A stretch of DNA of 64,000 nt, taken from Rhodanobacter sp. GTDB lineage: Bacteria > Pseudomonadota > Gammaproteobacteria > Xanthomonadales > Rhodanobacteraceae. Position 1 is the stretch's first letter; the number at the start of each line of letters is the position of its first letter. The translations under genes and the position numbers were made by a program. Shown piece after piece: positions 28,741-38,139 of the stretch. The DNA lies in NCBI GenBank assembly GCA_004298015.1, contig SCSE01000047.1, positions 1-64,000 of the forward strand, read 5' to 3'. The notes under the pieces were generated by a model, which was not told the DNA's origin, made no database searches, and was given only the letters and a program-made list of their open reading frames with translations.

Positions 28741-30066
28741 GTGACTTCCCCTCGTCCTGCCGTCGCGGAAAACGGCGCTGCGCCGATGCTTTCCGCGCTG
28801 GCGTTTTTTTTCGTGATTACCTCGTACTACATCATTCGCCCGGTCCGCGACCAGCTCAGTGGCGCGGTGGGCTCGTCGTCGCTGCCGCTGTTCTATGGCG
28901 CGGTTTTCGTGGTGATGCTGCTGCTGACCCCGTTGTTCGGGTTGCTGGTGGCGCGGTTTCCGCGCAAGCAACTGCTCGGCTGGAGTTACAGCTTCTTCAT
29001 TTTGTGCCTGCTCGCGTTTGTGCCGGCGTTCATGGCGCAGGACCGCATCGGTGCGCGTGAGCTGGGCGTGGTGTTTTTCGTCTGGGTCAGCGTGTTCAAC
29101 CTGTTCGTGGTGTCGCTGTTCTGGAGTTTCATGGCCGACATCTTTTCCAGCGGTCGGGCGCGCCAGGTGTTTTCGATGATCGCGCTGGGTGGCATGGCCG
29201 GGGCCATCTTCGGGCCGCTGGTAACCAAGGTGTTGTTGCAGTTGATTGGCGTGGCGATGCTGCTGGTGGTATCGGCTGCGGCGTTGGCGCTGGCGCTATT
29301 GCTGCTGTTGCAGCTTTCGGCACAGCAGCAGCAGCGGGCGGGCGATCAGGACGGCAAGGCGATCGGCGGGTCGTTGTGGGCCGGTGTGCGGGAGCTGTGG
29401 TCGCGACCGTTCCTGCGCTACATGGCGTTGCTGATGTTGTTTGCCGACGGTATCGGAACGCTTGGCTATGCCCTGGTGGCCGATTATGCGAAAGCGCATT
29501 TCGTCGGCGACGTGGCACGCACCGCGTTCTACAACAACATGGATCTGGCGACCAACCTTCTGGGTGCCGCCTTGCAGTTGAGCCTGACCCCCTGGTTGCT
29601 GGTGCGCCGGGGTGCGGGTTGGGCGCTGATGGTGCCGGCCGTTGTCAATCTGGGTTTGCTGGCCGGGCTGGCCCTGGTCGGGAGCGGCAACCTCGTCGTG
29701 CTCGGGTACAGCGTGCCGCTGCTGGTCGTGATGCTGGTGACGACGCGCGGCTTTGCCTACGGCATGGGCAAGCCGGCGGCCGATGCCTTGTATACGCGGG
29801 TGCCACGGGAGGCGCGCTACAAGGGAAAAAATTTCATCGAAACCACGGTGTGGCGCTTCGGCGATCTGGTGGTGACCAGCGCGGTGAGCGGGCTGCGCGT
29901 GCTCGGGCTGGGGGTCGGCGCACTGGCGCTGCTGGGCAGCGCAGTCGCGGGATTGTCGGCGGTAGTGGCGCGGCGCGCTGGCTGGTCGCCTGATCTGGAG
30001 GCAGAACTGCCGGCGCCTGCCGGCAACGCGGCAACAGTTTCAGGTCGTCGCGGCGCAAAACCGTAG
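28741..30066 (+). CDS. MFS-like multi-pass membrane transporter
   Basis: GTG start (VTSPRPAVAENGAAPMLSALAFFFVITSYYIIRPVRDQLSGAVGSSSLPLFYGAVFVVMLLLTPLFG...), many TM segments. Longer annotated start lies inside the repeat and is rejected. Confidence 0.8.
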   Translation: MTSPRPAVAENGAAPMLSALAFFFVITSYYIIRPVRDQLSGAVGSSSLPLFYGAVFVVMLLLTPLFGLLVARFPRKQLLGWSYSFFILCLLAFVPAFMAQDRIGARELGVVFFVWVSVFNLFVVSLFWSFMADIFSSGRARQVFSMIALGGMAGAIFGPLVTKVLLQLIGVAMLLVVSAAALALALLLLLQLSAQQQQRAGDQDGKAIGGSLWAGVRELWSRPFLRYMALLMLFADGIGTLGYALVADYAKAHFVGDVARTAFYNNMDLATNLLGAALQLSLTPWLLVRRGAGWALMVPAVVNLGLLAGLALVGSGNLVVLGYSVPLLVVMLVTTRGFAYGMGKPAADALYTRVPREARYKGKNFIETTVWRFGDLVVTSAVSGLRVLGLGVGALALLGSAVAGLSAVVARRAGWSPDLEAELPAPAGNAATVSGRRGAKP

Positions 30067-30092
30067 GAACGCACCCGGCAGGCGTACCCGCC

Positions 30093-30521
30093 TCAGCTGG
30101 TGATGTAGCGTTCCAGATGCTCGATCTGCTCAGCCTGGGCGTCGATCACCGCCTTTACCAGATCGCCGATCGAGATCACCCCGACCACGGTCTTGCCCTC
30201 GACCACCGGCAGGTGGCGTACGCGGCTGTCGGTACACAGCCGCATGCAGTCGAAGATGTCGGTGTCAGGGCCAACCGTCAGCGGTTCGACCGACATGATG
30301 TCCGCCACCGACGTCTGTGCCGAAGAGCGTCCCTGCAGCACCACCTTGCGGGCGTAATCGCGCTCGGAGACGATGCCGGCGAGCTGTTCGCCCTGCATCA
30401 CCAGCAGCGCACCGACCCGATGTTCGGCCATGTGCTTGATCGCCTCGAGTACCGGAGCTTCCGGCGCGATGGAAAAAATCGTGCTGCCCTTGTTTTCCAG
30501 CAGATGTTTGACCTGGCGCAT
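30093..30521 (-). CDS. Tandem CBS-domain protein
   Basis: MRQVKHLLENKGSTIFSIAPEAPVLEAIKHMAEHRVGALLVMQGEQLAGIVSERDYARKVVLQGRSS. Confidence 0.92.
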   Translation of the reverse strand: MRQVKHLLENKGSTIFSIAPEAPVLEAIKHMAEHRVGALLVMQGEQLAGIVSERDYARKVVLQGRSSAQTSVADIMSVEPLTVGPDTDIFDCMRLCTDSRVRHLPVVEGKTVVGVISIGDLVKAVIDAQAEQIEHLERYITS

Positions 30522-30629
30522 GCTTGGGTCTCCTGCCGGCCCGGAGGGGGCCGTCCTGGGATCAGTCTAATCCCGCCGCGTGATTCGGGTGTAGTGCTGT
30601 CGTGAAGCCCGCCAGCGTGCGCCTCCGAG

Positions 30630-31580
30630 TTAGGGTGAATCGCGTGGCGGCCGTTCCTCTTCAATGAAGTACAGCGGTCGTCGCTTGCTCTCGGCGTAGT
30701 TGCGCCCGAGGTATTCGCCGATCACGCCGAGCGCCAGCAACTGCATGCCGCCGAGAAACAGGATCACCAGGATCAGGGTCGGGTAGCCGCGCACGGCATT
30801 GCCGTACAGCAGCGACTTGATCAGCACCCAGAAGCCGTAGACGAAGGCCAGGCCGGCCGAGGCCATGCCGACCCAGGTAGCCAGCCGCAGCGGCGCGGTG
30901 GAAAACGAGGTGATGCCCTCGATCGCCAGCTGGCCGAGACGCCAGTAGTTCCATTTGGTGGTGCCGGCCTGGCGCGGTTCACGCAGGTAATGCACCGCGG
31001 TCTGGCGGTAACCGATCCAGCTAAACAGGCCTTTCATGAAACGCTGGCGTTCGCGCAACTGCCCGAGCGCGTCCAGCGCGCGCCGCGAGAGCAGCCGGAA
31101 ATCGCCGGTGTCGCGGGGGATGGCGGTATCGGACAGCCGCTCCATGCTGCGATAGAACGCCGCCGCGGTGAAGCGCTTGAACCCGCTTTCGCCTTCGCGC
31201 GCACTGCGGGTGGCGTAGACCACGTCATGACCGGCCTGCCATTGCTCGACCAGGGCGGGTATCAGTTCCGGCGGGTCCTGCAGATCGGCGTCGATCACGA
31301 CCGCGGCGTCGGCGGTGACGTGATCGAGGCCGGCGGTCAGTGCAGCCTCTTTGCCGAAATTGCGCGAGAGCTTGATCGCGCCCGTGCGCGGGTCGTCGTT
31401 GACCAGTTTTTCGATGATCTGCCAGGTGTCGTCGCGGCTGCCGTCATCGACATACAGCACGCTGCAGTCCAGCGACATGCCGTCCAGCACCCGACCCAGC
31501 CGCTGGTGGAACGTGGCCAGCACGGCAGATTCGTTGTAGGCGGGCACGACAATGGTCAGTTGGGGCATGGCTGGCGTCAC
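30630..31580 (-). CDS. GT2-family glycosyltransferase, polyprenyl-phosphate (DPM1/GtrB-like) type
   Basis: LTIVVPAYNESAVLATFHQRL...LYVDDGSRDDTWQII...VVIDADLQDPPELIPALVEQW; two C-terminal TM segments. Confidence 0.92.
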   Translation of the reverse strand: MTPAMPQLTIVVPAYNESAVLATFHQRLGRVLDGMSLDCSVLYVDDGSRDDTWQIIEKLVNDDPRTGAIKLSRNFGKEAALTAGLDHVTADAAVVIDADLQDPPELIPALVEQWQAGHDVVYATRSAREGESGFKRFTAAAFYRSMERLSDTAIPRDTGDFRLLSRRALDALGQLRERQRFMKGLFSWIGYRQTAVHYLREPRQAGTTKWNYWRLGQLAIEGITSFSTAPLRLATWVGMASAGLAFVYGFWVLIKSLLYGNAVRGYPTLILVILFLGGMQLLALGVIGEYLGRNYAESKRRPLYFIEEERPPRDSP

Positions 31581-31635
31581 CGGGATAATGGCTCATGCTA
31601 ACCAACTGCCGTCGATCGGGCGAGCGGTCAGCGCA

Positions 31636-31688
31636 GAGCTTGGCAAAATATCGAACGCCGCAGGCGGGCGATTTTTCCCAGCCTGTCA
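31636..31688 (-). repeat. Stop-codon-associated repeat, copy 2
   Basis: Reverse complement TGACAGGCTGGGAAAAATCGCCCGCCTGCGGCGTTCGATATTTTGCC starts at the mtgA TGA (31686-31688). Confidence 0.78.
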
Positions 31689-32426
31689 GTGAGGCGGTTT
31701 GGCGGGCGCGTGGCCATCGATGTAACCCGGTCCGCCGAGATGCTGCATCTGCTGTTCGATCCAGGCGCTGCGGCGCAGCACGTAGGCACTGGGCCGGTCG
31801 ACGTGCAGGCGCAGCGGATTCGGCAACACCGCGGCCAGTCGTGCGGCCTGCGCCGCGCTCAGTTGCGAGGGCGCGAGGTGATAGAACGCGTCGCTGGCCG
31901 CACCGACGCCATAGATGCCGTTGCCGAGCTGGGCGATATTCACGTAGACCTCGAGAATGCGCCGCTTCGGCCAGGTCAGATCGATCAGCACGGTGAAATA
32001 CGCCTCCAGGCCCTTGCGTACGTAGCTGCGCCCGTTCCACAGGAAGAGGTTCTTCGCGGTCTGCTGGGTAATCGTGCTGGCACCGCGCAGGCGTTGGCCG
32101 TCTTCGGCGGCATTGATCGCGTTCTGGATCTGATGGAAATCGAAGCCGTGATTGTAGGGGAAGGTCTGGTCTTCGCTGGCGACCATGGCCAGGGGGACAT
32201 AGGGCGATATTTTCGACCAGGGTACCCAGCGGTGATGCAGGGTGAAGCCCTTTTCGCCATGCAGCCATGCACTGACCTGGCGTTCCAGCATCACCGCCGA
32301 GCTCCAGGGTGCGACGAAGCGCAAGGCAAGCACCACCAGCCAGGTCAGCAACACCCACGCCAGCAGCAGCAGCGTCACGGCACGCAGCAGGCGTTTCAAC
32401 CAGGGACGGCGGAGCAGAGATGGCAT
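31686..32426 (-). CDS. mtgA: Monofunctional peptidoglycan transglycosylase
   Basis: WVPWSKISPYVPLAMVASEDQTFPYNHGFDFHQIQNAI...RGASTITQQTAKNLFLWNGRSYVRKGLEAYFTVLIDLTWPKRRILEVYVNIAQLGNGIYGV. Confidence 0.95.
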   Translation of the reverse strand: MPSLLRRPWLKRLLRAVTLLLLAWVLLTWLVVLALRFVAPWSSAVMLERQVSAWLHGEKGFTLHHRWVPWSKISPYVPLAMVASEDQTFPYNHGFDFHQIQNAINAAEDGQRLRGASTITQQTAKNLFLWNGRSYVRKGLEAYFTVLIDLTWPKRRILEVYVNIAQLGNGIYGVGAASDAFYHLAPSQLSAAQAARLAAVLPNPLRLHVDRPSAYVLRRSAWIEQQMQHLGGPGYIDGHAPAKPPH

Positions 32427-32545
32427 GACGGCTCGCAACAGGGGTCGACAGATTATAGATGTTCATCGGTGAAGGGGTTTCACGGCCGTTGCAGCGGATC
32501 GCCGGCGCCCCCACATAGCGGGTCTGACTGCCTGGAGATGCCGTT

Positions 32546-33445
32546 TTGGAAACATTGCCTGTCGACGATGTGCTGCATCGCTTCCTGCTGGAGGAAGCGG
32601 GGGTGCGAGGCGTACTGGTGCGGCTGGGGCCGGCCTGGCGTGAAGTCGCCGCGCGCGCCGACTATCCGCCGGCGCTGCACACCCTGCTGGGTGAGGCGCT
32701 GGCGGCCAGCGCGATGCTTACCGGCAACATCAAGCTCGATGGGGCGCTGTCGCTGGAACTGAAAAGCCGTGGTGGTTTGCGCCTGCTGTTCACCGAGTGC
32801 AACGATCAGGGTCGGGTGCGTGGCCTGGCACGCTGGAACGACCCGTTGCCCGACCCGTTGCCGCTGCAAGCGCTGCCGGATGCGATCATGGCGATCACCA
32901 TCGGCAATGTGGAGCGAGATCAGCGCTACCAGGGCCTGGTCGAACTTGCGCAGCCCCACCTCGGTGAGGTGCTGGAGGGGTATTTTGCGCAGTCCGAGCA
33001 GTTGCCGGCGCGCATCGTGCTGGCGGCCGACGGTGAGCATGCGGTCGGCCTGATGTTGCAGAAGATGCCCGAGGAGGGCGGGCGTGATGCGGCGCAGGAC
33101 GAGGATGGCTGGAATCGTGTACTGCATCTGACCGCCACGCTCGGCACGGATGAGTTGTTGACCGGTGCACCGGAACAAGTGCTTTACCGCCTCTACCATG
33201 AAGAGTCGGTACGACTGTTCGAGCCGCGACCGCTGGTGTTCGGTTGCAGCTGCAGTCGCGAGCGGGTGAGCGCGATGTTGCGCTCACTGGGGCGCGAAGA
33301 AGTGGAGGCGGCGCTGGCGGCGCGCGGGGATGAAATCGAGGTAATCTGCGAGTTCTGCGCACAGCACTATTATTTCGACCGCGTCGATGCCGAGCACCTG
33401 CTCAGCAGCGGTGCGGTGGCCGGTGCGCCACAGACCGCACAGTAG
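32546..33445 (+). CDS. hslO: Hsp33 redox-regulated chaperone
   Basis: LEEAGVRGVLVRLGPAWREV...; C-terminal zinc motif FGCSCSRERV...EVICEFCAQHY. Confidence 0.95.
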   Translation: METLPVDDVLHRFLLEEAGVRGVLVRLGPAWREVAARADYPPALHTLLGEALAASAMLTGNIKLDGALSLELKSRGGLRLLFTECNDQGRVRGLARWNDPLPDPLPLQALPDAIMAITIGNVERDQRYQGLVELAQPHLGEVLEGYFAQSEQLPARIVLAADGEHAVGLMLQKMPEEGGRDAAQDEDGWNRVLHLTATLGTDELLTGAPEQVLYRLYHEESVRLFEPRPLVFGCSCSRERVSAMLRSLGREEVEAALAARGDEIEVICEFCAQHYYFDRVDAEHLLSSGAVAGAPQTAQ

Positions 33446-33526
33446 CCCCGGGCTAGACCCGGGCAACGCGCTGAGGGCACCCGCCGAATGGACGGAGGGT
33501 CTCTCGGTAAGTCGCGTCCGGATGAC

Positions 33527-35368
33527 CTACTGGTCGAGTTCCTGCGGCACTTTGGAGCGGCCGGCGGCCTGGATCCAGGTCTCGGCCGGTTGCGGTCGGG
33601 CAAACAGGAATCCCTGGCCGTAGCGGCAACCCACCCCGAGCAGCGCCAGCCGCTGGGATTCCTTCTCGATCCCCTCGGCGATCACCTTCATGTGCAATGA
33701 GTCGGCCAGTACCTGGATCGCCCGCACCAGCGCCAGGCCCTGGGTTTCTTCATCGCTTGCCGGCAATTCGGTAATGAATGAGCGGTCGATTTTCAGCGTT
33801 TCGAACGGGTACTGATGCAGGTAGCTGAGCGACGAGTAGCCGGTGCCGAAGTCGTCCAGCGCAATACCGACACCGTGGTCGCGCAAGTTCTGCAACATGC
33901 GTTTGACCTGGTTCGGGTTTTCCAGCAGGGCACCCTCGGTGACCTCGATCCGGATGCAATGCGTCGGTACGGCGTACTGTTCGAACAGGGCCAGCAGGCG
34001 CTGGTCGAGCTTGCTGGAGCGGAAGTGGCGACCGGAGACGTTGATGCTGATGAAGCCCTCCATCCCGATCAGTCGCATCGCCTGAGCGCAGACTTGTTCG
34101 AAGATCTGCCAGTCGATGGCTTCGGCACATCCGCACTCCTCGGCGATCAGCAGGAAGTCGCCCGGCTCCAGCAGGCCACGTTCCGGATGATGCCAGCGCA
34201 GCAGCGCCTCGAAGCCTACGGCGCGGCCCTCGGCCAGCCCCACGATCGGCTGGTAGAACGGGACGAATTCGTTGCGGCTCAGCGCGTGTCGCAGGTCGCT
34301 TTCCATATCCAGCAGCGACAGCGCTTCGCGGCGCAGCCGGTCATCGAACATCGAGGCGCGGTGGCGACCGCTATCCTTGGCGTTGTACATCGCAGCATCC
34401 GCATCGCGCAACAGCTCCTCGGGTTGCTGGTAATGCAGACTGCACAGCGCGACCCCGATCGATGCCGAGGTGAAGATCTCCTTGATGCCAAGCCGGAACG
34501 GCGCCTGCAGCTCGCTGATCACCCGCTCGGCGATCAGCAGCGCATTGCCCGGCTCGCTGATGCCTTCGAGCAGCACGGCAAATTCGTCGCCGCCAAGCCG
34601 GGCCACCACGTCGCGGGTCTTCAGGCAGGCGCGAATGCGACCGCCGACCTGGAACAGCAGGTCATCACCGATCAGGTGCCCGACCGAGTCGTTGATCACC
34701 TTGAAGCGGTCCAGGTCGATGAACAGCACCGCGAACAGCTCGGCAGGGTCTGCCGCATGGCGCTGCAGTGCCTGCTCCAGCCGCTGCAGCAGCAGCGCGC
34801 GGTTGGGCAGCCCGGTGAGCGAATCGTGCAGCGTTTCATATTTCAGCCGGCGTTCGACCCGCTCACGCTCGGCGACCTGCTCGCGCAGGTCACGGTTGGC
34901 CAGGGCCAGCGCACGAGTGCGTTCGGTGACGCGGCGTTCCAGACTGGCATAGGCTTTTTTCAGCGATGACGCCGCATGCTTGCGCTGCAACGCGTTGGCG
35001 ATGTGATAGCTGACAAAGGTGAGCAACTCCTGGTCGCGTGCGGTGTAGGTGTACTCCGGCGAATAGCTTTGCACCGCGAGCACGCCGATGGCCTTGCCGC
35101 TCCACAGCAGGGGAACACCCAGCCAGCACACGGAGCGTGCGCCGGAATGGCTTATCTCCCCCAGCGCAAGCAGTCTGGCCAGTTCGTCTGGGTCAGCCAA
35201 CAAGGGTTTGGCATGACGCATCACGTACTCGGTGGCGCCACGGCCGTGCAGGCGCGGAAGGCGGTTGCTGTCGACTTCGTCCATCGAATAGGGGAACGTC
35301 AGGTATCCGCTCTCGTCATCGAGCAGGGCGATATAGAAATTGCGCGCGTAGATCAGGCCGCTGATCAC
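33527..35368 (-). CDS. GAF-GGDEF-EAL protein; GTG-initiated, directly after an in-frame amber codon (see 35369-36445)
   Basis: ARLGGDEFAVLLEG (GGDEF), AVGFEALLRWHHPERGLLEPGDFLLIAEE (EAL), N-terminal partial GAF LIYARNFYIALLDDESGYLTFPY. Confidence 0.88.
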   Translation of the reverse strand: MISGLIYARNFYIALLDDESGYLTFPYSMDEVDSNRLPRLHGRGATEYVMRHAKPLLADPDELARLLALGEISHSGARSVCWLGVPLLWSGKAIGVLAVQSYSPEYTYTARDQELLTFVSYHIANALQRKHAASSLKKAYASLERRVTERTRALALANRDLREQVAERERVERRLKYETLHDSLTGLPNRALLLQRLEQALQRHAADPAELFAVLFIDLDRFKVINDSVGHLIGDDLLFQVGGRIRACLKTRDVVARLGGDEFAVLLEGISEPGNALLIAERVISELQAPFRLGIKEIFTSASIGVALCSLHYQQPEELLRDADAAMYNAKDSGRHRASMFDDRLRREALSLLDMESDLRHALSRNEFVPFYQPIVGLAEGRAVGFEALLRWHHPERGLLEPGDFLLIAEECGCAEAIDWQIFEQVCAQAMRLIGMEGFISINVSGRHFRSSKLDQRLLALFEQYAVPTHCIRIEVTEGALLENPNQVKRMLQNLRDHGVGIALDDFGTGYSSLSYLHQYPFETLKIDRSFITELPASDEETQGLALVRAIQVLADSLHMKVIAEGIEKESQRLALLGVGCRYGQGFLFARPQPAETWIQAAGRSKVPQELDQ

Positions 35369-36445
35369 CTAATGCATGGTGGCGTAGAACTTCTCCGGAT
35401 GGTCGGCGCTGTTGGCCAGCTCGGCGATGCGGAACAATGCTGCCTGCAACCGCTCACCGCGCTGACGTTGCAAGACCTGCTGGCGCAGGATTCGATTGGC
35501 TTCGCGCAGCGCCGCGGTGCGGTCGGTGACCCGCCGCGCCAGCTCGATATGCGCTTCCCGTCGTTCCAGCGCCGTTTGCACATGCTGGGCGACGTAGTTG
35601 AGCAGTTCCAGATCCTGCTGCGAATAAAACATATCGGCACGGTAGCTTTGCACCACGATCACGCCAACGGTGCGTTCGGCCCGTCGCAAGGGTACGCCCA
35701 GAAGGTGTTCGCAGCTGGGTCCGATAAGTCGCAGGTGCTGCCCACATTGCTGCTGCAGCTCGGCCATCGAGCCCATCAGGGACCGACCCTTGTGCAGCAG
35801 GTTCCAGGTGATGCTGTGCAGAATGTCCTGCAGCGGAATGGCTTTGTCGGGCGACGGTGGCTCGGCGTCCAGAATGTCGACAAAATAGGGAAAGCGAACG
35901 CTCTCGGCGCTTTTGTCGTACAACGCAATGTAGAAATTTTCCGCATACATCAGGCTGCTGATGATTCCGTGCAGCGCACGCATCATGTCCGGCATGTTGC
36001 GTTCGGCACTGGCCTGCTCGGCAATGGCATACAGCGCGCGCTGCAGCCGTTCGGCCAGGGCCAGTCGCGAAATCGCTTCGTACAGCCGGCTGGTCTCAGC
36101 CAGTTGCTGCAGGCGGGTATCAGCGATACGCCCCAGCCACGCCAGTTGATCCTGCGCCTGGTCAGCCAGTGATTGGTCGGCACGTTCCAGCGTCAACACG
36201 CGCCCGCCCTGTGGGTCGGTTGCCAGGTCCAGTTGTCCCCTGGGCAGCCTGCCGGGCTGTTCATCCGTACTGCGCCAGCGCAGTCGGCCCTGGATCTCGA
36301 GCCGGCCCAGCAAGACCTCGCAAATTTCCACCACACCGCTGGCGTCGGGCGCCTGGAAAAGGCGCTCGACGGCCCCTTGCAGGGTTGCAAGATCCCGCGC
36401 CGCCGGAAGCAGTTGAGAGGGGCGGGGCGTTGGAGTGGACATCAT
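35369..36445 (-). CDS. GAF-domain N-terminal part of the same signalling protein, ends at in-frame TAG
   Basis: NMPDMMRALHGIISSLMYAENFYIALYDKSAESVRFPYFVDIL...ADHPEKFYATMH*; same frame as 33527-35368. Confidence 0.8.
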   Translation of the reverse strand: MMSTPTPRPSQLLPAARDLATLQGAVERLFQAPDASGVVEICEVLLGRLEIQGRLRWRSTDEQPGRLPRGQLDLATDPQGGRVLTLERADQSLADQAQDQLAWLGRIADTRLQQLAETSRLYEAISRLALAERLQRALYAIAEQASAERNMPDMMRALHGIISSLMYAENFYIALYDKSAESVRFPYFVDILDAEPPSPDKAIPLQDILHSITWNLLHKGRSLMGSMAELQQQCGQHLRLIGPSCEHLLGVPLRRAERTVGVIVVQSYRADMFYSQQDLELLNYVAQHVQTALERREAHIELARRVTDRTAALREANRILRQQVLQRQRGERLQAALFRIAELANSADHPEKFYATMH

Positions 36446-36691
36446 GGGTTACGGTGGATTCCGGGACGATCCCGCTGAAACGGCAAGTTTCTCCTTTATA
36501 TCGTGTAATCGCGCTGGCGTGCCAGCCTTGCGCGGAGGGCGCGGGAACCTGCGGGCTCCGCGCAAGGTCTCAGTCTGGCGTCCTGAGCGTTGAAAATCGT
36601 GACTGGAGGCCGTTTTTTGGTGTTAGTAAAACGTAAAGTTGGGGTACAATCTGCCCCTGTCCCTCGATTTGCACGGAGATTTTTCGCCGCC

Positions 36692-37600
36692 ATGCGTCTG
36701 TTACCCGCCCTGCTGATGTTGATGTTGCCGCTGGCTGCGGCAGGGCAGTCCGTGGCTGTCGACAGTGCGACTTCGCAGTGGTTGCTGGCGCAACCGCGGT
36801 CGACGCAGACAGATGGCAATACGCTTCAGCTGCCGCTTTGGCTGGATGCCGAGGGTGGCCATTCGTTGTCGCTCGTGGCCGATCAGGCCACGGGAGCGAA
36901 GGCCATGCGCTTCAACGCGCCGTTGACGTTGTCGCCGGTGGATGCGACCCGGGTGACGGCCAGCGGTTTGCAGTTCGGGTTGACCCCCAACCTGCACGCC
37001 CATGCCGAAGTCAGCGAACATTCCTGGGTCAATCAGCCCTGGCGCGTGCTTGGCAGTGAGGTCGGTGCGACCTACGCCACCGACAACTACAGTATTGATC
37101 TGAGCCTCGGCGCGAACAGCAATCCAGATTCCAGCGTGGCGCTGCCGCGGGTACTGCCAGGTGGTGCGCCCGGCGTCGGTCTGATGTCCAGTTTTGACAG
37201 CAGCGCCCAGGTCAATGCTCGCGGTCGTCTAGCGCTGGGCAATCGCAGCGGTATCGACCTTGGCGCCAGCGTTGGCCGCATCCATCTGCTTCCGGGCAAC
37301 TTGCTAGGCATCAATACGCTGGATCAGCGCGTGCTGAGTTTCGGCGTGGATCATGGCCCGCTCAGCGGCACCCTGGTTGGCCGTACCATCCAGCCACAGG
37401 CCGGTATTCCGGGTGCCTACAACCTCGATCAGCGCTGGAGCAGCATCGATCTGGGTGTTACCTGGCGCTTGCCGTGGCGTGGTGAATTGAGTGTGGGTGC
37501 ACAGAATCTGTGGTCGTCGGGCACGTCGGCCAATACCCCGGCCGGCCCCGAGCCGGATCAATCGCGGACCCCCTACGTGCAATACCACCAGGATCTCTGA
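36692..37600 (+). CDS. Signal-peptide-bearing hypothetical protein, possible outer-membrane/beta-rich
   Basis: MRLLPALLMLMLPLAAAGQSVAVDS signal sequence; alternating beta-like segments ATYATDNYSIDLSLGAN, RSGIDLGASVGRIHLLPG. Confidence 0.7.
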   Translation: MRLLPALLMLMLPLAAAGQSVAVDSATSQWLLAQPRSTQTDGNTLQLPLWLDAEGGHSLSLVADQATGAKAMRFNAPLTLSPVDATRVTASGLQFGLTPNLHAHAEVSEHSWVNQPWRVLGSEVGATYATDNYSIDLSLGANSNPDSSVALPRVLPGGAPGVGLMSSFDSSAQVNARGRLALGNRSGIDLGASVGRIHLLPGNLLGINTLDQRVLSFGVDHGPLSGTLVGRTIQPQAGIPGAYNLDQRWSSIDLGVTWRLPWRGELSVGAQNLWSSGTSANTPAGPEPDQSRTPYVQYHQDL

Positions 37601-37784
37601 TCCGCAGCCCGTCGGCACATCCACTGCATTCTTGTTTGGAATATGGCTTGAGACGGCCGTCCACGATCGGCCGGATCGAGCAAAATCCGGCAGACCATTA
37701 TGAGGCCAAGGGCGACCCGATACGAATTCGCGACATGGTGGATGCATCATGCGAAGTATCGGCAAGCGCGTTTGCTTCCACCGC

Positions 37785-37857
37785 GTAGCGCGGACACCGT
37801 CCGCCGCGCTCTATCATGACGCCTCCGGGCAGGTCCGGCGGACCGTGTCCGCCCTAC
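37785..37857. repeat. BIME-like inverted pair of the GTAGSGCGGACACCGTCCGCC family
   Basis: gtagcgcggacaccgtccgccgcg ... ggcggaccgtgtccgccctac. Confidence 0.85.
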
Positions 37858-38139
37858 GCCGATGCACGCGTTGCCATGGACGTGCAAATCACCCATCTGC
37901 CGCACCCGCGTTTCGAGAAGGGCATGGGATGGCTCTTCTTGAGGGATGCGGGTCAGGCAAAATCTTGCTGACCGCGGCTGCAGACAGCTATCTGACAAGG
38001 CGCTGCGGAAGTGCGGATACAACATGTGGGGGATCAAGTCTCACCAGGTCACGGACCCCTGGGGAGATCTCGCCGCGGGGTTCGACAGGTTCCCAACCTC
38101 CGAGGCTGTTTGATGGCGGCGTTTCAGCCACGGATACGC

